A DNA stretch of 64,000 nucleotides from an uncultured Muribaculaceae bacterium (GTDB lineage: Bacteria > Bacteroidota > Bacteroidia > Bacteroidales > Muribaculaceae): assembly GCA_910589055.1 (NCBI GenBank), contig CAJURN010000011.1, positions 1-64,000 on the forward strand, given 5' to 3'. The translations under genes were made by a program, and so were the position numbers. Every line of letters starts with the position of its first letter. Within the stretch, counting starts at the first letter, position 1. This document shows, piece by piece, positions 1 through 8,640 of this stretch. A model generated the notes under the pieces. It was not told the origin of the DNA, made no database searches, and worked only from the letters and a program-made list of their open reading frames with translations.

Positions 1-1018
1 TGCTGAATTCATTCATCTTTTTCGTAAATTCGCATCCGCCAGTTGACTTCGCATATGCGCAAATAATCCGCAACTCATCCGCAATTCCGACAAAATCCTG
101 TTCATTCCCGATGCGCTCGCATATATGCTCACCGGCAATGCCGTGACCGAGCGTACTGTGGCGTCAACTTCCCAAATGCTCAATCCATACACGGGAAAGC
201 TCGACGAGGAATTGCTTCTCGCTGCCGGTTTAGCCCCGGATAAGTTCGGTCGCATGGTCGAGCCGGGAGAAGTTATCGGCACGTTTGAAGGCATACCGGT
301 TGTGGCTGTCGCAGGACATGACACAGCATCGGCCGTACTCGCAGTGCCTTCTCCCGACAATAATTTTGCGTATCTGAGCTGCGGAACATGGTCGCTTCTC
401 GGAGTGGAGTCGCCACGGCCTGTTATCAATGAAAAGACACTTGAATACAATTTCACCAACGAGGGCGGCCTTGACGGCTCAATCCGCTTATTGAAGAACA
501 TCTGCGGACTTTGGATTTTAGAGCAATGCCGCAAGTCTTTCAAAGATGCGCCTGAAGATGTAGGGCGGCTTGCCGCGCTCTGTATGGAGTCGGAATGTGA
601 GAGCATAATCAATCCTGATGCCCCTGACTTCGTCAATCCCGACGATATGACAGCCGCAATCGACAATTATTGCCGGGCAACAGATCAGGACATTCCGGCA
701 ACGACAGCCGACTACACGCGTGTGATATTCCGCTCCCTTGCCAAACGCTACAAGGAGGTACTCGGATGGCTCAAAGAACTTTCTCCGATAAGAATCGAAC
801 GTCTGCACGTCATAGGTGGCGGTTCGTTGAACCAATACCTCATGCAGTTTACCGCCGACGAGCTCGGTATTCCGGTAATTGCAGGGCCAACGGAATCGAC
901 AGCGCTGGGCAATGTGCTGTGTCAGTTAAGGGGAATAGGCGAAGTGAAAACCCCGGCCGAGATGCGTGAGATTTCAATCAATTCAACCACTACAAAAAAA
1001 TATATTCCAATCAAATAA
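1..1018 (+). CDS. rhaB: Rhamnulokinase, C-terminal part; reading frame broken near the window edge
   Basis: FGGY-family sugar kinase that phosphorylates L-rhamnulose to L-rhamnulose-1-phosphate in the cytoplasm. Recognised from family stretches such as DKILFIPDALAYMLTG, AVAGHDTASAV, LSCGTWSLLGVE, NFTNEGG, RLLKNICGLW and HVIGGGSLNQ. The frame holding these is open only from base 47; the first in-frame ATG is at 125, already inside the conserved core, so that ATG is not the native start. An in-frame TGA lies at 44-46, while the frame just upstream (bases 31-60) reads RIRQLTSHMRK, which resembles the family stretch that should precede NNPQL. The gene therefore appears frameshifted at about bases 40-62, or the sequence is poor there. 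The rest of the N-terminal half lies outside the window. rhaA follows 4 bases after the stop in the same operon. Confidence 0.85.
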
Positions 1019-1022
1019 CATC

Positions 1023-2276
1023 ATGAAAACTGAAAATCTGAAAAAAGCGTATGAAATTGCCAGCGAGCGCTATGCCGCAGTGGGAGTCGACACCGAAAAA
1101 GTACTTGAGCAGATGCAGGATTTCCATCTGTCGATGCACTGCTGGCAGGCCGATGATGTCGCAGGTTTTGAAAATCAGGGCAGTCAGCTCACCGGAGGTA
1201 TCCAGGTCAACGGCAACTATCCCGGCAAAGCCCGCGATATCGACGAACTGCGTGCCGACATACTCTATGCCATGAGTCTCATCCCCGGTAAGCACCGTCT
1301 GAATCTTCACGAAATCTATGGCGATTTCAAAGGAAAGGTTGTCGACCGCGATGAAGTAACCGTCGAGCATTTCCAAAGCTGGATTGACTGGGGAAAAGCT
1401 AATGATATCAAACTGGACTTCAACTCCACCTCGTTTTCCCATCCCAAGAGTGGCGACCTGTCGCTGTCAAACCCCGACAAAGGCATCCGCGACTTCTGGA
1501 TTGAACATTCAAAGCGCTGCCGTGCGATTGCACAGGCTATCGGAGAGGCTCAGCACGACCCCTGCATCATGAATACATGGGTCCACGACGGATCAAAGGA
1601 CATTACCGTAAACCGCTATATGTACCGCGAGCTGCTCAAAGATTCCCTCGACCGGATTTTCGAGCATCGCTACGATTGGATGAAAGACTGTGTGGAGTCA
1701 AAAGTATTCGGAATCGGACTCGAGAGCTACACCGTGGGCTCAAATGATTTCTACACCGCATATGCCTCGAAGCGCGACATGATGATAACTCTCGACACAG
1801 GCCATTTCCACCCGACAGAGTCGGTGGCAGACAAAGTATCGGCCATGCTGCTGTTTGTACCCGAACTGATGCTTCACGTGTCCCGTCCTGTCCGTTGGGA
1901 CTCCGACCACGTTACAATCATGGATGATCCCACAATGGATTTGTTCAGCGAAATTGTACGCGCAGGAGCTCTCAACCGTGTGCATTATGGTCTTGACTAC
2001 TTCGACGGCACACTCAACCGCATCGGTGCCTACGTGATTGGATCGCGCGCCGCACAGAAGTGTATGCTCCGCGCGCTGCTCGAGCCCACAGGCACCCTGC
2101 GTGAATATGAACTCGCCGACAAGAAATTCCAGCGCCTCGCCCTCCTTGAAGAATGTAAGAACCTTCCCTGGAACATCGTATATGACGAATTCTGCCTGCG
2201 CAACAATGTACCCGTAGGCGAGACTTACATCCGGGAAGTTGAAAAGTATGAAGCCGACGTGACAAGCAAGCGATGA
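1023..2276 (+). CDS. rhaA: L-rhamnose isomerase
   Basis: Metal-dependent isomerase converting L-rhamnose to L-rhamnulose, the first catabolic step. The 417-aa product is the usual family length (about 418). The start MKTENLKKAYEIA at 1023 is preferred over an upstream in-frame ATG at 966, which lies inside rhaB and adds residues with no family likeness. Conserved stretches include SMHCWQADDVAGFE near the N terminus, WVHDGSKDITVNR, and LHVSRPVRWDSDHV with its metal-binding acidic and histidine residues around positions 280-300. It follows rhaB by 4 bases, and its stop overlaps the rhaT start as ATGA, so translation is probably coupled. Family assignment is very secure. Confidence 0.97.
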   Translation: MKTENLKKAYEIASERYAAVGVDTEKVLEQMQDFHLSMHCWQADDVAGFENQGSQLTGGIQVNGNYPGKARDIDELRADILYAMSLIPGKHRLNLHEIYGDFKGKVVDRDEVTVEHFQSWIDWGKANDIKLDFNSTSFSHPKSGDLSLSNPDKGIRDFWIEHSKRCRAIAQAIGEAQHDPCIMNTWVHDGSKDITVNRYMYRELLKDSLDRIFEHRYDWMKDCVESKVFGIGLESYTVGSNDFYTAYASKRDMMITLDTGHFHPTESVADKVSAMLLFVPELMLHVSRPVRWDSDHVTIMDDPTMDLFSEIVRAGALNRVHYGLDYFDGTLNRIGAYVIGSRAAQKCMLRALLEPTGTLREYELADKKFQRLALLEECKNLPWNIVYDEFCLRNNVPVGETYIREVEKYEADVTSKR

Positions 2277-3298
2277 TAGCGTTAGGATTACTCATTATTG
2301 CCTTGGGAGCCTTCTGTCAGTCAAGTTGCTACGTTCCCATCAACAAGATCCGCTCATGGAGCTGGGAAAGCTACTGGATTGTACAGGGGCTTTTCGCATG
2401 GCTCATCCTGCCGTTCTGCGGAGCATTGCTCGCCGTGCCCGAAGGTCATTCGCTGGCAGAGCTGTTTTTGCGCGACATGGCCTCCACGTGGCTCACAATC
2501 GGCTTCGGCGTATTATGGGGCATCGGCGGTCTCACATTCGGATTGTCGATGCGCTATCTCGGCGTGGCGCTCGGACAGTCGATTGCCCTCGGTACATGCG
2601 CCGGACTTGGCACAATTCTCGGCCCGGTAGTCTTGAATTGCCTGTATCCGGATCAAGGGATGCTTGCCACACTCACGGGCGCGGTAATCACAGGAGTTGT
2701 AATCACCCTGCTCGGCATTGCGATAATAGGAATCGCAGGCTCCATGAAAGCATCCTCACTCAGCGAGGAAGAGAAGAAATCCGCTGTCAAAGATTTTAAT
2801 TTCCCTAAAGGAATAGCCGTTGCCCTGCTTTGCGGACTTATGTCAGCATGCTTCGCAATCGGCCTGGCCGTCGGTGGCGAGATACGTTTCGACAACGTGA
2901 ATCCCATGTATGAAACCCTCCCGGCCACATTCCTTGTGACCCTCGGCGGTTTCGTTTCCAATGCAGCCTACTGTTTCTTTCAGAACTCGCGGAACAACAC
3001 CTGGAGCGACTACGGCAAACGTGAGGTCCTTGGCAACAACCTTATCTTCTGTCTCATTGCCGGAGCTTTATGGTACAGCCAGTTTTTCGGCCTGTCGCTC
3101 GGCAAGGGATTCCTTACCGGAACGCCTGTGCTCCTGGCTTTCGCATGGTGCATCCTGATGGCGCTCAATGTGGTATTCTCCAATCTATGGGGTATAATCC
3201 TCAAAGAATGGAAAGGCTGCTCGAAAAAGACAATTACAGTATTAACAATCGGAATCGTGGTGCTTATAATTTCCACGTTCCTTCCTCAAATCATATAA
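2273..3298 (+). CDS. rhaT: L-rhamnose/proton symporter
   Basis: Inner-membrane transporter of the RhaT family in the drug/metabolite superfamily, importing L-rhamnose with protons. The 341-aa protein is almost entirely hydrophobic, with about ten membrane segments, and begins with GLLIIALGAFCQSSCYVPIN, the characteristic RhaT N terminus; WSWESYWIVQGLFAW and GIGGLTFGLSMRYLG are further family stretches. A short charged loop (SLSEEEKKSAVKDF, about residues 163-176) separates the two halves. It overlaps rhaA by 4 nt and is followed after 3 nt by rhaD. The order rhaB-rhaA-rhaT-rhaD matches rhamnose operons known from Bacteroides. No regulator (AraC-type RhaR) is visible here; it would have to lie left of the window. 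Confidence 0.95.
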   Translation: MIALGLLIIALGAFCQSSCYVPINKIRSWSWESYWIVQGLFAWLILPFCGALLAVPEGHSLAELFLRDMASTWLTIGFGVLWGIGGLTFGLSMRYLGVALGQSIALGTCAGLGTILGPVVLNCLYPDQGMLATLTGAVITGVVITLLGIAIIGIAGSMKASSLSEEEKKSAVKDFNFPKGIAVALLCGLMSACFAIGLAVGGEIRFDNVNPMYETLPATFLVTLGGFVSNAAYCFFQNSRNNTWSDYGKREVLGNNLIFCLIAGALWYSQFFGLSLGKGFLTGTPVLLAFAWCILMALNVVFSNLWGIILKEWKGCSKKTITVLTIGIVVLIISTFLPQII

Positions 3299-3301
3299 AT
3301 C

Positions 3302-4111
3302 ATGTCAATTTTAGATAACAGACCGGAGTTAGCCCGACAAATCAATGAAATCGCGGAAGTTGCAGGCTATCTTTGGACGAAAGGATGGGCTGAACGCAAC
3401 GGTGGCAACATCACCGTGAACATAAGCGAGCATGTCGACGACCGTATGCTTCAACTCCCGGCTATCAGCAAGCCTGTTGCTATCGGTGCTACTCTGCCAA
3501 ATCTCAAAGGCTGCTGGTTCTACTGCAAAGGCACTCAGAAGCGCATGCGCGACCTCGCCCGCCGCCCTATGGGGAATGGCTCTGTCATCCGCATACTCGA
3601 CGACTGCGCCCACTACGAAATCGTGGCCGACGAGCCCGTGATGCCCACATCCGAACTGCCGTCGCATCTCGCCGTCCACAACTACCTTATCGGAAAAGGC
3701 TCCACATACAAAGCCTCCCTTCACACCCACCCGATTGAACTTGTTGCGATGAGCCACAATCCCGAGTTTATGAAAAAAGACGTGCTTACGAAACTTTTGT
3801 GGTCCATGATACCGGAAACGAAGGCCTTTGCTCCCCGCGGACTCGGCATGGTGTCGTACATGCTCCCCGGCTCCAACGCGCTTGCCGACGAAACTATAAA
3901 AGCACTCGACGATAACTACGACGTGGTAATGTGGGAGAAGCACGGTGTATTCGCTGTCGAGGAAGATATCATGTCGGCTTTCGATCAGGTGGACGTCCTC
4001 AACAAGAGTGCCAACATCTACATGTGTGCCCGTTCAATGGGATTTGTTCCCGATGGCATGAGCGACGTGCAAATGCAGGAGATTTCCGATGTTTTCCATC
4101 TTCCGAAATAA
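3302..4111 (+). CDS. rhaD: L-rhamnulose-1-phosphate aldolase
   Basis: Class II zinc aldolase that splits L-rhamnulose-1-phosphate into dihydroxyacetone phosphate and L-lactaldehyde. The 269-aa product belongs to the aldolase II/adducin fold: LHTHPIELVAMSH (about residues 140-153) supplies two zinc-binding histidines, WEKHGVFAVEED (about 210-220) the third, and the acidic residue in TSELPSHLAVH the catalytic base. WTKGWAERNGGNITVN near the N terminus is typical of RhaD. It is the last enzyme of the rhamnose operon; the product lactaldehyde would need a reductase or dehydrogenase that is not in this window. A DUF4861 gene follows after 9 nt. Confidence 0.96.
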   Translation: MSILDNRPELARQINEIAEVAGYLWTKGWAERNGGNITVNISEHVDDRMLQLPAISKPVAIGATLPNLKGCWFYCKGTQKRMRDLARRPMGNGSVIRILDDCAHYEIVADEPVMPTSELPSHLAVHNYLIGKGSTYKASLHTHPIELVAMSHNPEFMKKDVLTKLLWSMIPETKAFAPRGLGMVSYMLPGSNALADETIKALDDNYDVVMWEKHGVFAVEEDIMSAFDQVDVLNKSANIYMCARSMGFVPDGMSDVQMQEISDVFHLPK

Positions 4112-4120
4112 CGGTCTGAA

Positions 4121-5020
4121 ATGAAATTTGTAACACCCTTTATACTTTTCGCATCCGTCTGTGCAGCATCCATTCCTATGGCGGCACAGACGGATGCCTA
4201 CATAAAGCTCCACGACAGCAACGGACGGCATCCGCGTGTATCCTCAGTGACATTTCCGGGCAACTCCGACTGGCAGGCGGCATACGATGCGATATACGGC
4301 CACGGCGCGGTAATCGAAAATCCGCTGGTGGCCTACCGTATCTACATGGACAACCGTCAGAGTCTTGATTTGTACGTCAAGCACACGCCGCAGCTCGAAC
4401 TGGATGTGACAGGCTTCTACACCACTCCCCAACAACTGTCCCAAGGCTACGGATGCGATGTGCTGTGGGCCGGAAAATCAATCGCCGCAGGGTCGTTCCG
4501 CGGCTATCGTAGCGGTGAGATTCAGACAATCGACACGGTGGCGTCCCGCACCCAGACAGTTCTCTCGCCATCGGCAGTTGAAGTAATCGACAAGGATTGG
4601 ATCTACAACGGGCATCCGGTGCAGATGCGACAGACCTACACCGTAAGTCCCGACTCACGCGATTTATGGGTGGAAATAGAGCTTGACGGCTATCTTCCCT
4701 CCGACTTATTCTGTACAGGAATCCAGAAACTCGAAACTGACAATCAAGGATTCGTCGAAGCCTCGGGAAAGGCTGCTTCCTGGGGAAGAAATATTCCCGA
4801 CAAGAGCCATCCGGAAATGGTTGAGACGGTGGGGCTCGGTATCATTGTTGATTCGTCAAATGTGGTTGAAGTAAAGGAAGACAATCTGAATTTTCTTGTT
4901 TTCGTAAAACCTGATGCTGATGGAAAGATACGTTATCGCGTTATTTCATGCGGCACACGTGAAAAGAACGGCTTCAAGAATCATAAGGACTGGTTCAGCT
5001 ATATCAAAGGCCTGAAATAA
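4121..5020 (+). CDS. Secreted DUF4861-family protein
   Basis: A 299-aa protein with a signal peptide (MKFVTPFILFASVCAAS...AAQ, cleavage expected around residue 22). The rest resembles the DUF4861 family: HGAVIENPLVAYRIYMD, LDLYVKHTPQLELDVTGFY, GYGCDVLWAGKSIAAGSFRG and YTVSPDSRDLWVEIEL. DUF4861 proteins are predicted periplasmic or outer-surface carbohydrate-active proteins, often found near pectin or rhamnose-rich glycan genes; the exact reaction is not settled. It is the last gene of the rhamnose operon, 9 nt after rhaD, which suggests a role on a rhamnose-containing substrate. That link is inference from position. A perfect 24-bp terminator hairpin follows. Confidence 0.8.
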   Translation: MKFVTPFILFASVCAASIPMAAQTDAYIKLHDSNGRHPRVSSVTFPGNSDWQAAYDAIYGHGAVIENPLVAYRIYMDNRQSLDLYVKHTPQLELDVTGFYTTPQQLSQGYGCDVLWAGKSIAAGSFRGYRSGEIQTIDTVASRTQTVLSPSAVEVIDKDWIYNGHPVQMRQTYTVSPDSRDLWVEIELDGYLPSDLFCTGIQKLETDNQGFVEASGKAASWGRNIPDKSHPEMVETVGLGIIVDSSNVVEVKEDNLNFLVFVKPDADGKIRYRVISCGTREKNGFKNHKDWFSYIKGLK

Positions 5021-5027
5021 AAAATGG

Positions 5028-5080
5028 TATCAACAGAAAAGAGGCCGGACACTTTTTGTCCGGCCTCTTTTCTGTTGATA
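5028..5080. terminator. Bidirectional terminator between rhamnose operon and secreted-protein operon
   Basis: A perfect 24-bp inverted repeat (5028-5051 and 5057-5080, 5-nt loop) whose arms end in AAAAGAGG/CCTCTTTT, giving a U-rich 3' arm on either strand. It sits between the convergent genes ending at 5020 (+) and 5092 (-) and can serve both. Confidence 0.9.
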
Positions 5081-5091
5081 TAAGGTACTTA

Positions 5092-6426
5092 TTATTTACG
5101 GGAAATAACGGGAGAGTCAGTGAATTTCTTTGCTACGGCTGCTTTCTTTGCGGGAGCGCCGGCAACAGGTTTGAATTCAGCCCATTCTGTATCTTCATAG
5201 TCATTGAAGCTCAGACGGAGCACTGTGGTGTTGCCATCCTCATCCTTTGCGCCGATAAGGATTGACTGCCATTGGTCTTTATCGAAATCAGAAGTAGTGA
5301 ATGTGTATTCACCCCACTTGTTGATTTCAGAGGTTACATCAAGAGCAGCGCTGTTTGCAGCGATTTCCCAAAGTGTGTAGCCGTCATTGAGCTTGTCGTC
5401 GCAGTCGTTTTCGGTCATAAGGCGAACATATGCTTCCTCAACATTGCTGGGAGTGATTTCAAAGTTGACGCTTACAGAGCCATTGCCTTTTGACTTGCTG
5501 AAGATATTGATCTGAGGACCTTCTTTTTCCTCACCGACAGCCTCAATAGTAACAACCCTGTCGATAATGTCGCCGTTCACGTCGATGGCACGTGCGTAGA
5601 GAGAATATTCTCCGGCATCATAAACGGGCCAGATTGAGTTGGAAACGCCGGGATAAAGCTCGCCTTCGCCGTTGAGGAGGTCAAGGGTGTAGAGGGCGCC
5701 CCATGTTCCGAATGTGAAATCAAGACCGTACATCTGGTTGAAGATGTCCAGGTTTTCTTTAAGGCCATAGAATGTGTATACATTCACGATTTCAGGATCA
5801 CCTTCAAACTTGTACTGCAGGCCGTATTCGTTCTGCTCAACAAATGTCACGTCGAAGTTGTAGGACGACTGGCCGGGAGCCTGAGTCTTGATTTCGCTGA
5901 ATGTGAAGGTGTCCATGGGCTCCTGAGTTGTGGGGTCAACCTCCCATGCGCATGCGTAGTAAAGAGTATTGGGAAGCACTGTGAACTTGCTGCCTGTGCC
6001 GTCAGCTGCACCGTGGGTCATATTGTAGGTCTGGGTTCCTTTGCCGAAATATGCGTCGTAAGGAATGAGAGCCTGAAGTACGGCAACTTTATCTTCATCG
6101 GAAAGATTATCGAAAGAATCGCCGATTTCACCCATTGCAATAAGGTTGGCCTGATAGTAGGAGATGATGCCGTGGGCATATGCAACATTGTCGGAAGTCG
6201 TACCTACTGAATAAGAAAGGGTGTTTTTGCCTGCATTGTTGGCTGTAATCCAGAGATTTTCGTCGTGTACACCGTCGGGGAGGTTGAATGTCACATATTC
6301 TACATCTTCAACATTGTACTTGCCGACAACGCGGTCGCCCTTAACGAGATACATTGTGTCCTGGGCGGAGAGCTGGAATGTAGCTGCGAGACCTACGGCA
6401 GCTGCCATGAGTATATTTTTCTTCAT
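5092..6426 (-). CDS. Secreted protein of unknown function, 444 aa
   Basis: I do not recognise a family. The protein starts with a clear signal peptide (MKKNILMAAAVGLAATFQLSAQ) followed by a beta-rich segment, TMYLVKGDRVVGKYNVEDVE, of the kind seen at the N terminus of many Bacteroidales exported proteins. The central part (residues about 60-290) is rich in aromatic and acidic residues and looks like beta-sandwich domains; a fibronectin-like stretch begins near QINIFSKSKGNGSVSVNFEI (about residue 305). There is no T9SS sorting tail; the C terminus is instead a basic, alanine-rich segment (APAKKAAVAKKF). It lies 9 nt downstream of the T9SS-tailed gene at 6436-6936 and is probably co-transcribed with it. 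Confidence 0.75.
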   Translation of the reverse strand: MKKNILMAAAVGLAATFQLSAQDTMYLVKGDRVVGKYNVEDVEYVTFNLPDGVHDENLWITANNAGKNTLSYSVGTTSDNVAYAHGIISYYQANLIAMGEIGDSFDNLSDEDKVAVLQALIPYDAYFGKGTQTYNMTHGAADGTGSKFTVLPNTLYYACAWEVDPTTQEPMDTFTFSEIKTQAPGQSSYNFDVTFVEQNEYGLQYKFEGDPEIVNVYTFYGLKENLDIFNQMYGLDFTFGTWGALYTLDLLNGEGELYPGVSNSIWPVYDAGEYSLYARAIDVNGDIIDRVVTIEAVGEEKEGPQINIFSKSKGNGSVSVNFEITPSNVEEAYVRLMTENDCDDKLNDGYTLWEIAANSAALDVTSEINKWGEYTFTTSDFDKDQWQSILIGAKDEDGNTTVLRLSFNDYEDTEWAEFKPVAGAPAKKAAVAKKFTDSPVISRK

Positions 6427-6435
6427 GTTTTTGGC

Positions 6436-6936
6436 TTATTTTTTAATGATTTTAACTGTATTTCCGGCCACCGACACTACATACATGCCGCTCTTGGCTC
6501 CGGAAAGATTGATTGTGGCATTGCCTTCGCTTGCTGTGGCTGACTGAACAAGTGCTCCGTTAAGGTCATACACTTTTACCTCGGCACCTGCAGTTGCTCC
6601 CGCAACGTTTACAAGTCCGTCGGTAACAGTGGGCCATACGGCAACGTTACCCTTGCTGACAATCTCCTTGATGGAGGTTGATTCAGTGCCGACCATGATA
6701 CGGTCGATGTCGCTGATTGCGTGCTGGGTGCTGTTTCCTTCCGCCTCATGTAAAGTGATATACTCCGTGCCGACTTCTATTCTTGATACGGCATTGAGCA
6801 GCACTTCATGCTGGGAACCGTCTTTGCCGATGACTACAACCGCTTTGTCAGCCGCAGCCGCCGAGAAAGTTCCGGCAAGGAAAAGCATCACTGAAGCTGT
6901 ACCGCATACGAGCGATTTGCTAAAGAAATGTTTCAT
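6436..6936 (-). CDS. Secreted protein with T9SS type A sorting domain, 166 aa
   Basis: Small exported protein: signal peptide (residues 1-29, ending FSAAAA), then two short repeats of the form V-IGKDGSQHEVLLNAVSRIEV and ITLHEAEGNSTQHAISDIDRIMV, and from about residue 98 a domain typical of type IX secretion type A tails (VAVWPTVTDGLVNV, VKVYDLNGALV, GMYVVSVAG, ending KIIKK). Such tails direct passage through the T9SS and attachment to the cell surface. Between signal and tail only about 70 residues remain, so the cargo is tiny; it could act as an anchor or partner for the protein encoded 9 nt downstream (5092-6426). Function otherwise unknown. Confidence 0.82.
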   Translation of the reverse strand: MKHFFSKSLVCGTASVMLFLAGTFSAAAADKAVVVIGKDGSQHEVLLNAVSRIEVGTEYITLHEAEGNSTQHAISDIDRIMVGTESTSIKEIVSKGNVAVWPTVTDGLVNVAGATAGAEVKVYDLNGALVQSATASEGNATINLSGAKSGMYVVSVAGNTVKIIKK

Positions 6937-6997
6937 GCTGATTTTTTAATAAGGAATTAAAACTAAATAGATTAATATGATTGGTTTTCGTGATAAC

Positions 6998-8194
6998 TTA
7001 TTTTATTGCTGCAAGTCCACCCATTGCTGTCTCTTTGTAGAGCGAAGGAATATCATGGCCTGTCTGCTTCATCACTTCAACGATTCGGTCGAAGTCTACG
7101 GAATGGCGTCCGTCGGAGAAAGCTGCATACAGGTTGGCGTCGAGAGCTCGCGCTGCGGCGTATGCGTTGCGTTCGATACAGGGAATCTGCACAAGCCCGC
7201 ACACAGGGTCGCATGTGAGTCCGAGGTGATGTTCGAGTCCCATCTCCGCTGAATACTCAATCTGAGCCGGAGTACCGCCGAACAGCTGGGAAGCTGCCGC
7301 GGCAGCCATCGCACATGCAACACCTACCTCACCCTGACACCCTACTTCGGCACCGGATACCGAGGCGTTGAATTTCACGATATTTCCAAAAAGTCCTGCC
7401 GTAGCCAAAGCCCGCAGTATGCGCCGCTCGCTGAAGCCCTTGGATGTGTACAGATGATACAGTACCGCCGGAACGATGCCGCACGAGCCGCAGGTGGGCG
7501 CGGTGACAATCTTTCCGCCGGAAGCATTTTCTTCAGATACGGCAAGTGCGTAAGCATACACAAGTCCTCGGCTTTTCAACGAAGAGTTGTAGCCCGCGGC
7601 ATGAACGTAATAGCTCACCGCCTTGCGTCTGACTCCAAGGCCGCCGGGAAGAACTCCCTCGGCCTCGATGCCGCGCTCGACAGCTTCCTTCATCACGTTC
7701 CATACTTCATGAAGATAATCCCATATTTCCGCGCCTTCTGTCTCTTCGACGTATTCCCAGTAGCTTTTTCCGGTCTGCTCGCAATAGGCCTGGATGTCCT
7801 TGATGTGAGTGAGCTTGTAAAGGCTTTCAGCGGGCTTGCGGTCATGACCTTCTTCCACTATATCTCCTCCACCGATGGAATACACTGTCCACGGCTCGGA
7901 CGGGCGCCCTTCAATATCGTAGGCCACGAAGGTCATGCCATTTGTGTGGAATGGCAACACGGTTTCCGGCTTCCATTCTATCGAGGCAGGAGCTACGGGA
8001 GAAAGGGCTTTGAGAATAGCCACGTCGGTCAAGTGACCCCGGCCTGTTGCTGCTAACGCCCCATAGAGAGTCACCTCAAACCGGGTAGCTCCGGGATGGC
8101 GCGCGGCAAATTGTTCGGCAGCCTTGCGCGGTCCCATGGTATGGGAACTCGACGGGCCGTTGCCGATTTTATATAATTGTTTGATTGATTCCAC
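6998..8194 (-). CDS. sdaA: L-serine ammonia-lyase (iron-sulfur type, single chain)
   Basis: Deaminates L-serine to pyruvate and ammonia using a [4Fe-4S] cluster. The 398-aa protein has the beta domain first (IGNGPSSSHTMGPRKAAEQF, residues 11-30) and the alpha domain second (TAPTCGSCGIVPAVL, VGCQGEVGVACAMAAAAA, LTCDPVCGLVQIPCIERN), in the E. coli order; the cysteines in TCGSCG, GCQGE and CDPVCG supply the cluster ligands. It is somewhat shorter than E. coli SdaA (about 450). A -7 promoter element (TACTTTTG) lies at 8222-8229, 28 nt before the start, so it is probably a separate unit from the YjbR-like gene upstream. Confidence 0.95.
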   Translation of the reverse strand: MESIKQLYKIGNGPSSSHTMGPRKAAEQFAARHPGATRFEVTLYGALAATGRGHLTDVAILKALSPVAPASIEWKPETVLPFHTNGMTFVAYDIEGRPSEPWTVYSIGGGDIVEEGHDRKPAESLYKLTHIKDIQAYCEQTGKSYWEYVEETEGAEIWDYLHEVWNVMKEAVERGIEAEGVLPGGLGVRRKAVSYYVHAAGYNSSLKSRGLVYAYALAVSEENASGGKIVTAPTCGSCGIVPAVLYHLYTSKGFSERRILRALATAGLFGNIVKFNASVSGAEVGCQGEVGVACAMAAAAASQLFGGTPAQIEYSAEMGLEHHLGLTCDPVCGLVQIPCIERNAYAAARALDANLYAAFSDGRHSVDFDRIVEVMKQTGHDIPSLYKETAMGGLAAIK

Positions 8195-8221
8195 TGCGTA
8201 AAGTAAGGATTATTTAAGAGA

Positions 8222-8229
8222 CAAAAGTA
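8222..8229 (-). promoter_or_regulatory. Promoter -7 element of sdaA
   Basis: TACTTTTG on the minus strand fits the Bacteroidetes consensus TAnnTTTG and lies 28 nt upstream of the sdaA start. No convincing TTTG at -33 was found. Confidence 0.5.
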
Positions 8230-8295
8230 CGAAATTTTCGTCTCTTTTCCATACTATACATTGGAGAGAATCTGTTATTTAACATATTTTTCGGA

Positions 8296-8640
8296 CTACC
8301 GGAGCTTCTTTGCAGGGATTTTTTCCGCTACCTTTGCGTAGCTTTCCCTTACAAGGTCTTCTATGAACTTATCCGACAGTCCTCCGAATATGTCAACCTG
8401 ATTCCAATATTTTTTGTTCATGTGCCACGCAGGCGTGATTTCCGGGTATTTTTCCCGTAATTCAATAGCATAATCCGGATCACACTTGAGCACAAACCAC
8501 GTGGGCTTGTCCGCATCAATCATGGCAAATATCTTTCCGGCAAGGCGGAAGGCCACGATTGACGGATAAGTGCTGAACGGAATATCCTCGGTTGCAAGCG
8601 GCATCCGGAGACAAAACTCCCTAAGTTGCTCGATATTCAT
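8296..8640 (-). CDS. MmcQ/YjbR family protein
   Basis: A 114-aa member of the MmcQ/YjbR (CyaY-like fold) family, often annotated as DNA-binding though function is not established. Typical features: MNIEQLREFCLRMPLATEDIPF at the start, a central KIFAMIDADKPTWFVLKCDP strand pair, and the HMNKKYWNQVDI stretch. Its start codon (8638-8640) directly abuts the stop of the nitroreductase gene upstream (8641-8643), so the two are translationally linked. The pairing of this family with a nitroreductase suggests shared function, but what that is cannot be told from sequence. Confidence 0.88.
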   Translation of the reverse strand: MNIEQLREFCLRMPLATEDIPFSTYPSIVAFRLAGKIFAMIDADKPTWFVLKCDPDYAIELREKYPEITPAWHMNKKYWNQVDIFGGLSDKFIEDLVRESYAKVAEKIPAKKLR

